Below, piece by piece: positions 20,100-30,650 of a DNA stretch of 64,000 nt. The DNA is from Penium margaritaceum. Taxonomy: Eukaryota > Streptophyta > Zygnematophyceae > Desmidiales > Peniaceae. The stretch spans positions 63,266-127,265 of the forward strand of contig SZWC01006867.1 of the NCBI GenBank assembly GCA_023375785.1, written 5' to 3'. A program made the translations under genes and the position numbers. The notes beneath the pieces are model-generated. The model saw only the letters and a list, made by a program, of their open reading frames with translations, was not told where the DNA came from and ran no database searches. Every line of letters starts with the position of its first letter. Within the stretch, counting starts at the first letter, position 1.

Positions 20100-20990
20100 C
20101 GTAGTGCGTCCGACTCCACTTCGTGGGAGTAGGCCATGGTAGCGGAATTTGACGCCCTCTCTGAGCATGGTACCTAGGAGCTGGTTGATCTTCCCCCAAG
20201 ACGTAACGTAGGTATACTGAAAAAAGCTGAATCTTAACAATACGGTTGAATGATTCAAGGCACGACTCGCAAAAAAAAGGCTTCTCTCAAGTCTCAGGAG
20301 TTGACTTTGATGAGACTTGTGCCATAGTTGGTGGATGTAACACTGCCAGGGCACTACTCAGCCTGGTGGCCTAACATGATTGGGAACTCGAACAGATGGA
20401 TGTAAAAAATGCCTTTCTTCACCGCAAGCTTGACGAGGAAATCTACACGGTGCAGCCACCTGGCTTCACTAATGGATGAAATTGGCTAAGGCAGTTGCAC
20501 GAGGCCCTCTATGGGCTCATGTAGTCTCCACGTTATTGGAATAGAGAGATAACAACCACTGTAGAAAAGGGGCATTTTATGAGGAGCATTGTGGATCCTG
20601 CTTTGTTCCTTAGTGCTCCAATGGACCAGTTGTTGCTATCCTCGTGTATGTGGATGACCTCTTCATTCCCTCCCCAAATGTTGCAAGTGTTCAGCTAGAA
20701 AAAGACCTCTTGCAGACTGCATACACGATGAAGGACCTCGGTCCAGGTCATGTCTTTGTAGGCATGGACGTAGAGCGTGATCGCTCTCGCCGCACCTTAT
20801 GTTTCCATCATGCTGCGTATGTCTGTAGCCTGGGGGAGCGGTTTGGACCGCTTCTCACGGATGCGCCCTCAGCCTCTACACCCATGGCCCTAGCGGGTCA
20901 ATCAATACTAATGTTCTCAGATCTGTCAAAACTGGGGGAGACTGTCAATGTAAGAGACTTCTTCTAGGTCATTGGCTCCTTGATGTACCT
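20100..20990 (+). pseudogene. F0 reverse transcriptase domain
   Basis: RT motifs are scattered over frames: the VAEFDALSEHGT start (about 20140-20172), a heavily stopped middle (20180-20600), then LVYVDDLFIPS with YVDD at 20647-20658 and the long open block to 20967 (MKDLGPGHVFVGMDVERDR). IGSLMYLAI follows at about 20972. The catalytic Asp pair is intact but the N-terminal half is destroyed. Confidence 0.85.
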
Positions 20991-21645
20991 TGCCATCACT
21001 GTAGGTGCTGACGCTGCCTTTGCTCTGAACTTCCTCATCCAGTTCTCCCAATGTCCTAGAGAGCGTTATCTTGAGGTGGTATTGCACGTGGTGCGCTATG
21101 CCCTCTCCACACCATGAAGTAGGCTGTACTTTTGTGCACAACCCTCTGCGATCATGGATGGGTTCACTGACAGTGACTAGGCATGTGACAATGATGCATG
21201 AAGAAGAACATGATACATTTTCATGGTTGGTGGCAATGCTGTCTCTTGGAACAGGAGAAAACAAGGGTGTGCTTTCCGCAACACAATTGAGGCTGTGAAC
21301 GTGGCTCTTGGTGCATGTACGTACGAAGCTATCTGGTACTGTCGCCTTCTACAACAATTGTGTGTAACCATTCTTTGCATCACTCTACACTATGACAATA
21401 TATGGACAAAGGTCATTGCTAGAAACAATGGCCTACATCATTCACACACCAAGCATATGAGTGTGGAGCATCACTTTTTTTGTGACTTCATTGCCGCTGG
21501 CATTTTCCTTGTCATTTTCCTTGTTGCTTGGGTGGACACACGATCACAGAGGGTTGACTTTCTCACTGGGGCCCTCAGCAGAAATGTTTTCAAGTCTGCC
21601 GTTATTGTAGTTGGCCTTACCTCTCTCCATGACCCATGGTGAGGT
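20991..21645 (+). pseudogene. F0 RNase H domain
   Basis: GFTDSD followed by TAG (about 21158-21180), FMVGGNAVSWNRRKQ (about 21218-21262) and, from 21223, a long frame with an AEAEY-like block reading TIEAVNVAL. SHTKHMSVEHHFFCDFIAAG (about 21450-21505) and VDFLTGALS correspond to the RNase H tail. The IDNQ-type Asp is in LHYDNI. The gene ends near 21642. Confidence 0.78.
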
Positions 21646-21740
21646 GCTTGGTGTCTGATTGTCTCATTTTCACCACCACATTGATACACTTATGTGTGTC
21701 CCATTCTGCCACGGCTTGAGGGATGTTCATTTACGATTCA

Positions 21741-21873
21741 TGGGGGAGTGTTGGAGTTATGTCCTCTTCCTTGGCCACTGACATCTCTAATCCCTCTTAT
21801 CTCACTATCCATGGCACAGACACACTTCTACAGATTGAGTGACCATGGCTACACCTCGGAAGCCGTTGGCCAA
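21741..21873 (+). mobile_element. F0 polypurine tract and truncated 3' LTR
   Basis: TGGGGGAG (21741-21748) directly precedes the LTR start TGTTGGAGTTATG at 21749. About 125 bp of LTR remain, matching 3806-3912, and then the sequence switches abruptly to an F2 RNase H tail at about 21874. The missing part was lost by deletion or recombination. Confidence 0.8.
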
Positions 21874-22064
21874 GGGTGCTACATAGGAGGACCAAGCACA
21901 TCGAGATCTGGCATCACTACGCGCGAGACTCGGTGACGAAGGGAGATTCAGCTATTGTGCATTGTGGCACTAAGCGCATGCTCGCCGACGCCATGACCAA
22001 GGCACAGCCCAAGGACAGGCATGAAATGAGCTACATAGAGCTTGGTATGCACTGTGAGGTTTGA
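21874..22064 (+). pseudogene. F2 RNase H C-terminal fragment
   Basis: Open frame encoding the end of copia RNase H: RRTKHIEIWHHYARD, RMLADAMTKAQPKDRHE and ELGMHCEV, then a stop. It is followed at 22106-22117 by AAGGGGGAGAT, a good polypurine tract, and the F2 LTR. It shows that full F2 elements had a normal pol, unlike the minus-strand F2 copy. Everything 5' of this fragment is missing. Confidence 0.8.
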
Positions 22065-22105
22065 AATGCTGCGGGTTCCAAGGACAGGGAATCAAGGCTC
22101 CGGTG

Positions 22106-22117
22106 CAAGGGGGAGAT
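22106..22117 (+). promoter_or_regulatory. F2 polypurine tract (plus copy)
   Basis: AAGGGGGAGAT immediately precedes the LTR start TGTTGACATG at 22118. The same element is at 8334-8348 on the other strand. Confidence 0.8.
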
Positions 22118-22832
22118 TGTTGACATGATGTTCCCCTTGACGTGAGTGCCGTTGATCGTACTCCCTAGTTCAACCACTAAGGAGTGGTTGAATACCTGAT
22201 CTGACTTTGGATTTGGATTTCTTGGATTTTTCTATGCAGGACGGAGCTTTGAATTGCTCGATTTCAGTGAGTACTCATAACGTTAGCCAACCCCAGAATT
22301 CGGGTGTTGGGGGGGTGGAATCTGGTACCCGCCCTGGGTGGCGGGGTAATCCACCACCAGTGATCTGAGTTCGTCTCCAATGACCCCCGAATGCACCAGG
22401 GCCATAGAGGAAGAAACCAGAAGACTCTCCTTGACCAGGGTGAATTTTTCTTTGACTTTTGGGCAAGGAAAGGCGCTTCGACGGGTCATGGTCGAAGTGC
22501 CTCCCGTTGCGTAGAGTGCAAGGCAAGGTGGGCGGCTCCACCAAGGGTTACTTCCATGGCCGTAGCAGGGGCTCTGCTGCTCTGTTTTGGGCATGCTTGG
22601 ATGCGTTGAAAAGCTTAGATCACAGACCATAAGGATCTATTGTAACCTCAGTATGCTAAGTAACAAAAACGCGTTTCGATTCAGATCTACTGAATGCGAC
22701 GTGTTCTGCTCACTCCTATCCGTGATCCTTGTGCTCCACACTCTTCACCATTGGGTGCCCCAAACACTGATGGCGTGCTTCAATGAGAGCTAGGCATCCT
22801 TGAGGATGCCTTCAGATCCACTAGAGCCAACA
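22118..22832 (+). mobile_element. F2 LTR (plus copy)
   Basis: A 715-bp LTR starting TGTTGACATG and ending GAGCCAACA, inverse complement of the F2 LTRs at 7610-8333 and 11769-12194/18457-18674. It is preceded by an RNase H tail and followed by a PBS and gag, so it is at once the 3' LTR of a left remnant and the 5' LTR of a right copy. Confidence 0.88.
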
Positions 22833-22834
22833 AA

Positions 22835-22849
22835 GGGTTATGGGCCCAC
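22835..22849 (+). other. F2 primer-binding site, half-tRNA type (best copy)
   Basis: GGGTTATGGGCCCAC lies two bases after the LTR CA. It is a perfect 15-base complement of the plant initiator tRNA-Met anticodon stem-loop as I know it (GUGGGCCCAUAACCC, CAU anticodon in the middle). This mirrors Drosophila copia and yeast Ty5, which prime from a cleaved internal part of tRNA-iMet. Confidence 0.85.
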
Positions 22850-22901
22850 GTGCCTAGAAGGACCCTAGCTCCTCATCTTTCACGCTACCGCCGTGCGCCA
22901 T

Positions 22902-23643
22902 GGCAACGATTGAGCAAGAGAGCATTGGCGTCATCTCCAAGTTTGATGGGAACGGACTCCTTTTGTCGAGGTGGCAGTTTGACGTCTACCTTGATGACAA
23001 GGGCCTGCTTGAGCTAGTCAACGGTAAAGAGACCGCGCCTCCAGATACCGCAACACCGTAGGAAGTGGAGAAGTAGAAGAAGCGCAACATGAAGGCATTG
23101 GCTTTGTTGGTATTAGCGCTAGCCCCGCCGCAGCGCATACTGATTCAAGGACGCACGAAGGTTGTAGAGGCCTAGAAGAAGCTTTGCACCATCTACCAGT
23201 CCACTAACCTTGCAAACCAGCTCTTTGTCTTCAAAAGGCTCGTCACCCTACGAGCCAACAAAGGCGATGACATCATGGAGATCTTGCAACAGATCGAGTC
23301 CCTCACTGCCGAGTGCGTGGCCACCGAATGGAAGGTTGACCCTCTGCTGCAAGCCATGATCCTCCTCCTGGCCTTGCCGTACAGTTTGAGTTCCATGATC
23401 ACCATCATGGGCGGCTGGTCTGCCGATGAGCCGAATTACCCAAAGGTGGCTGAGTATGTCCGCAATGAATGGATGCGGCATGGTGGGAGAGAGAGCGGGG
23501 CAACGTCAAGTTCCACCTATGCCGTCCACCCTCAAGGTGGAGGGGGAGACAAGAAGGGGAAGGGTGCCAAGCAGGGCACCAAGAAAGGTGACAAAAATGG
23601 GGAGTGCTACAACCGTGGCAAACATGGCCACCATGCACGAAAC
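22902..23643 (+). pseudogene. F2 Gag, N-terminal and central part
   Basis: The ATG at 22902 starts a Gag closely related to the intact minus-strand F2 Gag (VYLDDKGLLELV near residue 30). It has TAG stops near 23060, 23075 and 23173. The longest open part is 23275-23658, with the UBN2 block MILLLALPYSLSSMITIMGG and a Lys/Gly-rich linker. The zinc knuckle starts at about 23608 (CYNRGKHGHHARN; the second Cys is Arg) and is cut by a solo F1 LTR at 23644. Its last residues resume at 24331 (NCPN). Confidence 0.8.
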
Positions 23644-24324
23644 GATCAACCAGCCTGAGGCAAACAACTAGAAAACAGGGCCGACACAATAGCACCTGGC
23701 GTCCGCTCCTAGCATTTCAGCTAGGAGAAGATATCACCCTCAGGATCACGGTTCCACACTGAGCAGTTCCTAGGCAATCACTTGCTAGCAACTGTGTCCA
23801 CTTAACACTCGGTCACTTTCGTGCGAGGTGCTAGTCAAAGACTAACTCCTGGGGCTTAGACCAACCAGTGTCTTCTTATGTTGTTCCTTAGTAGGACAAA
23901 TCTGTGAGGAGCATCTAAGGCCAGATAGTGTAACTATAATGAGGAATGAGCCTGGTACATATAGTCCTAGGCCTGGCTTCTAAGGTGTGAGTAGTGGCAC
24001 TTTTGGGGTGGTCACTCCACACCACCTCACCAGTCCGCCAATTGGCGGATCCATTGACCGCCAAGTGGTGCACTCTCTTCATGCATGGAGAAATGTGTAA
24101 GAAACTGACATTGTGCTGGAAGGTAAAAAATCTCCTGGGCACATCAAGGCTCCATCGCAGGACCTGTTGTCCCTAAGTCCAACATGCTATCCGTTGCGCT
24201 GCATTTCTGGTGTCTTGCTTGGACTTGCACCACGAACAAGGTTTGGGGGACATACTCCAAGGGAGTAGTGCATGCTCAGCCTGTCCGTCAAGCCATAGCA
24301 GTGGCCATGTGGCATAGAACAACA
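23644..24324 (-). mobile_element. Solo F1 LTR inside the F2 zinc knuckle
   Basis: About 681 bp collinear with the F1 LTRs at 12195 and 17760, without internal sequence, so formed by LTR-LTR recombination. GAAAC precedes it and GCAAC occurs just after it, a plausible decayed 5-bp target duplication. The TG terminus on the left is GA. It splits F2 gag between the His and last Cys of the knuckle. Confidence 0.85.
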
Positions 24325-24900
24325 ACAGCAACTGCCCTAATAAGAAGTGGGACAAGCCCGAGAAGGGCAGGAAGGAAACTCAAGCCATGATGGCCAGGGA
24401 GTCTACCACTTTGACAAATACGGAAGTCACGGTGATTGACTCCGGATCAGGCAGCCACACACAATGCAACCAGGCGGGATTCGTCACCTATAGTGCCACC
24501 GAGCGGCGCATGACAGTGGCCAAGGACAAAACAGAGTTGGCCGTGGGCAAAGGTAATGTCCGCATTGAATGGGTGGTGAACAGGAAAGTCATTCCGTGCA
24601 CCATCTATAATGTGCTCCACATGCCCAAATTTGGGGCAAATCTGCTGTGCGTGAGCCGCCTTACCGACGAGGGGCTCGAGGTACTCTTCAACAAAAAAGA
24701 GGCTATCATCCGGAAGGAGGGTGATGGCAAGGTGATTGCGCGTGGCAAGAGGGAGGAGGACTTGTACCTTCCATGTACCAAAGATCTTGCCGATGGAGCC
24801 AGGACTAACGTCGTCAACCTCTTGACAAAGGATGAAGGAAGCCTAGACCTATGGCACCGTCATCTATGTCACATTACTCCCTAAACTGTGAGGGACATGG
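24325..24900 (+). pseudogene. F2 protease and GAG-pre-integrase
   Basis: After the solo LTR, gag ends (NCPNKKWDKPEKGRKETQA) and runs into an open frame of 165 codons. The protease active site VIDSGSGSHT is at about 24435-24465, with Asp-Ser-Gly intact. The conserved block NVLHMPKFGANLLCVSRLT follows (about 24609-24665), then LYLPC and the pre-integrase LDLWHRHLCHI (about 24845-24877). A TAA at about 24883 ends it. This is the most intact protease coding sequence in the window. Confidence 0.85.
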
Positions 24901-25300
24901 TGAAGAAGGAAGTGGTGCGGTGTCTTGCAGTTTAGAGCCTTGACGCAGCCAAGAATGCCGTGTGCAAGCCGTGCGTGGCCGGCAAGGCGACACGGTAGCC
25001 GTTTGATGGCAAAGGGACGCATGCATTGGCGAAGTTGGAGGTGGTCCACACTGATGTGTGCGGACCCTTCGAGAGCTCCATCAGGGGCGCTTGCTACTTT
25101 GTGACCTTTATCGATGCTCACAGCCGTAAGCTCTACCTCTACATCATCAAGAAGAAGAGTGATGTCTTGACATGTATGCAGGAGTTTGCGGCGGCAGTGG
25201 AGCAGCAAACGGGTTTGAAGGTGAAGGCGTTCCAGAGCGACAACGGTGGCGAGTACGAGGGCTGCTCGGCATGGATGAAGAGTAAGGGAGGGGTACAATC
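24901..25300 (+). pseudogene. F2 integrase, N-terminal half
   Basis: Contains CKPCVAGKATR (zinc-binding Cys pair, about 24964-24997) followed by TAG, then the open frame 25026-25319 with VVHTDVCGPF (first catalytic Asp, about 25041-25070), FVTFIDAHSRKLYLY and AFQSDNGGEYEG (second Asp, about 25229-25262). The catalytic Glu region and all RT are missing: near 25300 the sequence switches to an F3-type pre-integrase. Confidence 0.85.
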
Positions 25301-26821
25301 GCTTTGGCCACGTGGCTGACAGCACACTACAAGGTATGCACCAGCATGAAACAGTTCATGGAATGAGGGAAAATGCAAGAAGCTCTTTGAGCCATGCCTC
25401 CAAGGCAAGGCAAATCTTAGACCTCATTTCGTCACATTTGTGTGGACCATTTCGCAATCGTTCAAATGGTGGTAACAAGTAATTTTGGACCTTTATTGAT
25501 GGCCACAGTCACAAGGTGTCGATCTACTTCCTCAAGACAAATGGAGAGGTCAAGGAGAAGCTACAAGAGTTTGTTGCCATGGTAGAGCAGGAGACAAGCA
25601 AGAAGGTCAAGCCACTGTGCACAAACAACGATGGTGAGTACAAGGCGTGCAAAGGCTGGTTGAGCCAATACAACATCAACCGCTAGACGACTATGCCTTA
25701 CATCCGCTCGGCAATGGCCTTGCCGAGCGGATGAACTAGACTATCCTGAACATGACATAAAGCATGGTCTTTGACACTAAACTCCCACCTTGCTTGTAGG
25801 CAGAAGCTACAAGAACTGTTTGCTACCTTGTGAATCTTACTCCGGCAGCCGCACTTGGTAGACGTGGCAAGAATCAGCAAGAGAAACAACTAAGGACGCC
25901 ACAAGAGGCTTGGTCAGGGAAGAAGCCAGACCCCTTACACTTTTGGTAACTGTTGCACTTTGTGGGAAAAGATTCAAGCAGGAGAAGGAAGTGGCAATCT
26001 GGATGTACCGAGCGTACTGGGTGTGGGACCATGTAGCAGGAAAGCTCATCAGGAGCCGCTACGTCGAGTTTGAAAAGAGGACGCTCGGTAAGGAAGAGCT
26101 AGTGGATCCTATCTGTGCTCCCTTATCAGGGAAGTGGGTTGTGTTGCTGAAGTGAGGTTGTAGGTACCTAATAACAAGAAAATGGTACCAGAAATGTAAG
26201 ATGGTGGTGTAGGAGGGAGAGTGGTTGTACATGCTTAAAAAGCAACAAATTCTAGCACTAAGTCATTTGAGGCGTTTGATTTAAACTCCGAGGCTGGTGG
26301 CTCTTCTTTAAACGCAGCACTCACAGCACAAGAACAATAGAAGCAACTGAGCCTAGAAGTACCACCAGCAATGCTCTAGCATAGTACACGCCAGAAGAAA
26401 CCTCCACCTAAGTTTTATGGTGAGAGTATGAAATAGACCGGACTTTGTTGATCATGCTTGGCTCACAAAGAACCCATGACTGTAGCGCAGGCTATTAACA
26501 TGCCAAATGTGGCCAAATGGAAAGAGGTAATTGATAGCACACTCAACCCATTGAAGAGAACAAAACATGGATTCCGGTAGAAAGGTCCCTAAACGTCCAT
26601 GTGGTGGGTTCAAAGAATGTATTCAAGCAGGAGGTACTATTGACAAGTACAAGACAAGTGTTGTGGCGAAGGGGGTTTCCTGGTGAATAGGTCTAGAGTA
26701 CAAGGAGACCATCCCGCCCGTCCTTACCTTTGCCTCAATCAGATCTATGTTGGGCATCGTGGATGGAAAACACATAGAGGTCCACCAAATGGCCGTCAAG
26801 AGAGCTTTCCTCTACAAAATC
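25300..26821 (+). pseudogene. F3 integrase-RT remnant
   Basis: Begins with RFGHVADSTLQ-like pre-integrase codons (25300-25340), then a second, independent integrase core: SNGGNK with TAA, FIDGHSHKVSIYFLKT (about 25485-25545), NNDGEYKACKGWL (about 25623-25665; the usual SDN is TNN/NND, so the catalytic Asp is shifted or lost). Many TAG codons follow. RT start motifs appear near 26480-26800 (NVAKWKEVIDSTL). It stops abruptly at the LTR at 26822, with RT catalytic core and RNase H deleted. Confidence 0.7.
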
Positions 26822-27590
26822 TGTTGACCTGATGTGCTCCTTGTCCATAGCTGACATTTGGACAAGCATAGGACGGACTAGACATGCATTGTTCTCTTAG
26901 AGTAAGTACCCTAAGTCTGGTCCAGATAGACAAGGCATGCACTTCTCCTTTGGAGCAAGTCCCCTTGGTCTAAACTGGATAGTATAGCCATTAAATACTA
27001 CCTAGGACAACTCCTTCTAGCTTAGATGTTCTAGAGTTATTCTCTGGAGAGAGAGGTCCATGGATAAATCCTAGCCCAGTGACTATTTTTTTTTGTGACC
27101 AAGAGGAGGACATGAAGGTTCTATGAGACATCTTAGAACATTCCAAGGTCCATCCTGGTGGCTGGTGCCACTTGACGGTCACAGGGAGTGCCATATAGGA
27201 AGGGGGGATGATGCAATCCAGATTGCCCCCAAAGTGGCTCATCCAAGGAGCCACTGCGCGCGTAGGCTAGAGGTTGGCTCTAGGACTATAAGATCCTATC
27301 ACTTGCCTGCCATTAACAATAGTTCTCACTTTTGAAACTCCTCACAGAGCTGTCCACCAGAAGCAGACACTAAAGAAACATTGGTTGCTCTAAGCCCCAG
27401 GAGTAAGCTCCTCGCGCAAAAGTGACCAGGTGTTAAGGACAAAGTGCAAGGAAGTGATTCCTATGAACCGCTTAGTGTGGAACCGTGATTTTGAGGGTGA
27501 CATCTCCTCGTAGTTCCAATACTAGGAGCGGACGGCAAGTGCCATTGTGTCGGCCTTGTTTTCTAGTCCGTTGCCTCAAGCTGGTTGACA
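26822..27590 (+). mobile_element. F3 LTR
   Basis: A 769-bp LTR starting TGTTGACCTGATG and ending GCTGGTTGACA. A TATA-like CTATAAG is at 27286-27292. The U3 region has two copies of an AGGCATGCA...GGAGTAAGT-like block 53 bp apart (26880 and 26933). The second half closely resembles the F1 LTR, including the GCGCGAAAGTGACCAGG-type stretch, so F1 and F3 are related families. Confidence 0.88.
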
Positions 27591-27592
27591 AA

Positions 27593-27607
27593 GGCATGTG
27601 GGCCCAC
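27593..27607 (+). other. F3 primer-binding site, decayed half-tRNA type
   Basis: GGCATGTGGGCCCAC lies two bases after the LTR CA. It keeps the TGGGCCCAC core of the anticodon-arm PBS but has changes in the first half. The inverted F3 at 34347-34361 keeps more of it. Confidence 0.6.
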
Positions 27608-28086
27608 ACGGACTAGCTGTGAGGCACGCTTGTGCACACTCTCTTGCCCTCTCTGTTTCACATCCCGCATCAGCCCCATGAGCTCCATCTGCTCCATCTG
27701 CTCCATGAGATCCAATGGTGGGTGCTGGAACATAGTGAACAAGGGCCAATGATAAGCTCTGCCCTTGGAGGTACGGCCCTTGGGCCCTAATCAGGATAAG
27801 CTCTGTCATTGGAGGCACAACCCTGGGTCCGCTAGTGTACGTTCTTCTCTATTTGCAAGTGATTAACAGCTAAGGGGTAAGCGACGGATCTGCACCTTTC
27901 AAACTGGTAACAGAAAACAACCTACAAGAGCCTAAATCAGCCTATACAAAGCAGAGATACAGAGAAGCAGAGAAGCAGTATGACGACACCCACAACGCTT
28001 ACTCTTAGACAGGTCAACAGTGGGATGTCAAAGTTCACAGGGATAGGTTCTCCCTTGTAGCAATGAAAACTTGAGAGTGTCATGAG
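27608..28086 (+). other. F3 untranslated leader, no gene
   Basis: Contains CTCCATCTGCTCCAT-type repeats (27680-27715), also present in the F1 leader on the opposite strand, and nothing recognisable as coding. Confidence 0.5.
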
Positions 28087-28886
28087 GGTGCATGGCTACT
28101 TATAAATGTTCTTTGGAGAAGAGGTTGAACCTCTCAAAATAGATGCTGGATATGAAGCATGGGGTGTCAAAAATGACATGGTGCTTGGAATTCTTCTGAG
28201 ATCGTGCATGAGTCGCAGCATGTCCACCTTCAAGGTATCACACATGCATCAAAGGCTTATGAGAAGCTTGCACGTGTACACCAATCAACGGCTCTTGCAA
28301 ACTGCCTCTTCATTCTTTGAAAGCTGATTTCGATGAGGGTGAGCAAAGGAGAGTCTATTCCGGAATTCCTACCACAGTTTGAAGGACTGCTATAGCAAGT
28401 GACCCAAATGAACTTGGAAATCGACACCAACATGCAAGGCATAATCCTCCTCATGGCGTACCTGAAAGCTTGGATCCTCTAATCATTGTCTTTGGCAGTT
28501 TGAAGGAGGAGGATTTGACGTATCAGGCAGTGTCCGAGTAGGTGCGCAACGAGGCCATGCTTCGCAAAGATAGTGAGGTTAACATTTCAGCCTATGTTGT
28601 ACAGTACAATGGTTGTGAAAAAAACTCCTCTTTTGGTCAGAGTAGCAGCGGAAGCAGTGGCAGTGGAAGAAAAGGCAATGGTGGCGGTGGAAAGGGTTCA
28701 AAGCGTACTGGGAAGTGCCAGAATTGTGGCAAGCCTGGGCATTGGGCACAAGAGTGCAGGGCTCCCAGGAAGGAAGACGGAGATAATGGAAGTAGAAACG
28801 AGGGCAAAGGAAAGGGTAAGAAGGAGTTGACAAACATGATGGCCGAGAGCGTGCTGTCAACCAAGGGAGCAGCACTACTGAAGTGA
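28087..28886 (+). pseudogene. F3 Gag with CCHC knuckle
   Basis: UBN2-type gag related to F1. The N-terminal part (28106-28327) and a middle with many stops lead to the open frame 28542-28886. It encodes a Gly/Ser-rich linker and the canonical knuckle CQNCGKPGHWAQEC (about 28717-28758), then a Lys/Gly-rich tail. A TAG at about 28541 and several earlier stops make it inactive. Confidence 0.8.
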
Positions 28887-29560
28887 GGAGCGTACGGGCT
28901 TGACTTTGGCACAAACCACCACTCTTCAAGGGAGAAAGATGGGTTTATGTACATTGGGGACACTAAGTGCCCCTTCAGGTGTGCCAACGGTAGCCTTGTC
29001 CATGCACAAGGCAAGGGAGATAAGTTGATCAGCATCCACATAAACAGTGCTAAAGAAGACTTGAAGCTAGAGAATGTCATCTACATGGCGTCTTTAGCGG
29101 CAAACCTCCTAGCAGTGTCCAAAAACCTCTTGTTGGTTTGCAAAATCACGGATGAAGACATGCCGGTTGTCTTCACGGAGGAAGAGGCCGTGATTTTCAG
29201 GATCAAGGACATCAAGATCTCCTATTCCAAGGAGAGTCTTGTTGCATAGGTCCGAAGAGTTAATGGGCTCTATGTGCTGCAGACCAAGTTCCTTGAGAGT
29301 ATAAATGAGGGATATGCGGCGGTTGAAGAGCCCAAAACTCCAAAGCCGGATGTTGCACTAAAGGCCGTCACCATGGTGGCCAACTCCACCAAAGACACAG
29401 ATGCTGAGCTGTGGCACAGGCGTTTGGCTATGTGGCTGAGAGCACACTGCAAGTTATGCAGTAGCAGGACATGGTTCATGCGACGGCGGGATGCAAGGCC
29501 AAGGATGAGGAAAAGTGCAAGAAGCTGTGTGAGCCATACCTCCAAGGCAAGGTAAAGTGA
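28887..29560 (+). pseudogene. F3 protease and GAG-pre-integrase
   Basis: The active-site region reads LDFGTNHHSS (about 28900-28930): the Ser of Asp-Ser-Gly is Phe. The open frame 28947-29249 has LVHAQGKGDKLISIHIN and NVIYMASLAANLLAVSK; a second frame, 29274-29555, has LYVLQTKFLES-like sequence and AELWHRRLA (pre-integrase His, about 29405-29432). Several stops (for example TAG at 29247) break it. Confidence 0.75.
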
Positions 29561-30650
29561 AAGCCCTTTGAGCGTCATGGGTAATATGCGGCAACAATCT
29601 TGGACCTGATTCACTCTGATGTGTGCGGACCATTTTGCACTCCTTCAAATAGTGCCAGCAAGTACTTCCCGACCTTCATTGATGATAACAGTTGCAAGAT
29701 ATGGATCTACTTCCTTGAAACAAAGGGAGAGGTCAACGAGAAGTATAAGAGTTTGTCGCCATGGTAAAGCGGCAGACAGGCAAGAAGGTCAAGGCACTAC
29801 GCACGGAGAATGGTGGTGAGTACGAGGAAGGCAAAGGCTGGTTGAGCCAACACGGCATCAACCACCAGACCACTTCGCCTTACACTGCCCAAAACAAGGG
29901 CGTTGCCGAGCGGATGAACTAGACTATCCTCGGCATGATACGAAGCATGTTTCATGATGCCAAACTCCTACCTTGCTTGTGGGCTGAAGCTGCAAGAACT
30001 GCTTGCTACCTTGTGAACCTCACTCCGGCAGCCGCACTTGGAAGGCGTGGCAAGAAGCAGTAAGAGAAGTAGCTCAAGACGCCATAGGAGGCTTGGATAG
30101 GGAAGAAGCCAGATGCCTCACACTTGAGGGTCTTTGACTTTACTGCCTGGAAAAAGGTCCAAGCAAGAGAAGGAAGTGGCAAGCTGGATGCACGCGCTCA
30201 CAAGTGTGTAATGGTCGGATATGACACTACACACAAGGCATACAGGCTGTGGGACCAAGCGGCTAGAAAACTCATCAGGAGCCGAGATGTCGAGTTTGAT
30301 GAAAGGAAGCTTGGCAAGGGAGAGTCGCTGGATCCTGTCCATGCTCCTTAATTAGGAGAGTGGGTTGTGTTGCTCTAGTCAGGTGATCAGGCACCTAGGA
30401 ATGGGAAGATGGTGCTAGTGAAGGATGGTGCTGCAGGAAGAGTGGCTGTGCAGGCTGACACAACGACGGACTCTAGCATTGAGTCTGAGTTGTCCGAGGC
30501 CGCTAAGTCAAACTCTGATGCCGGTGGCTCTTCCTCAAACAATGGATCACTGCCAATGCACGAGTAATAGAAGCAATTAAGCCTTGAAGCACCACCAACA
30601 ACACTCCAGCGTAGTACGCGCCAGAAGAAACCTTGGCCCAAGTACGATGG
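29561..30650 (+). pseudogene. F3 integrase remnant
   Basis: Frame-broken integrase core near 29600-29950 (FIDDNSCKIWIYFLETK in one frame, ADELD in another), followed by an open C-terminal block 30118-30351 with KVQAREGSGKLDARAHKCVM and GYDTTHKAYRLWDQAARKL. A Ser/Asp-rich linker and the pre-RT motif RSTRQKKPWPKY (about 30615-30645) follow. It stops at the inversion junction near 30650; RT is missing. Confidence 0.72.

Noticed and set aside
20640-20970. Retron, DGR or group II intron reverse transcriptase
   Set aside because: The YVDD domains occur with copia integrase before RT and RNase H after it, with LTRs, PBS and polypurine tracts. That is standard Ty1/copia.
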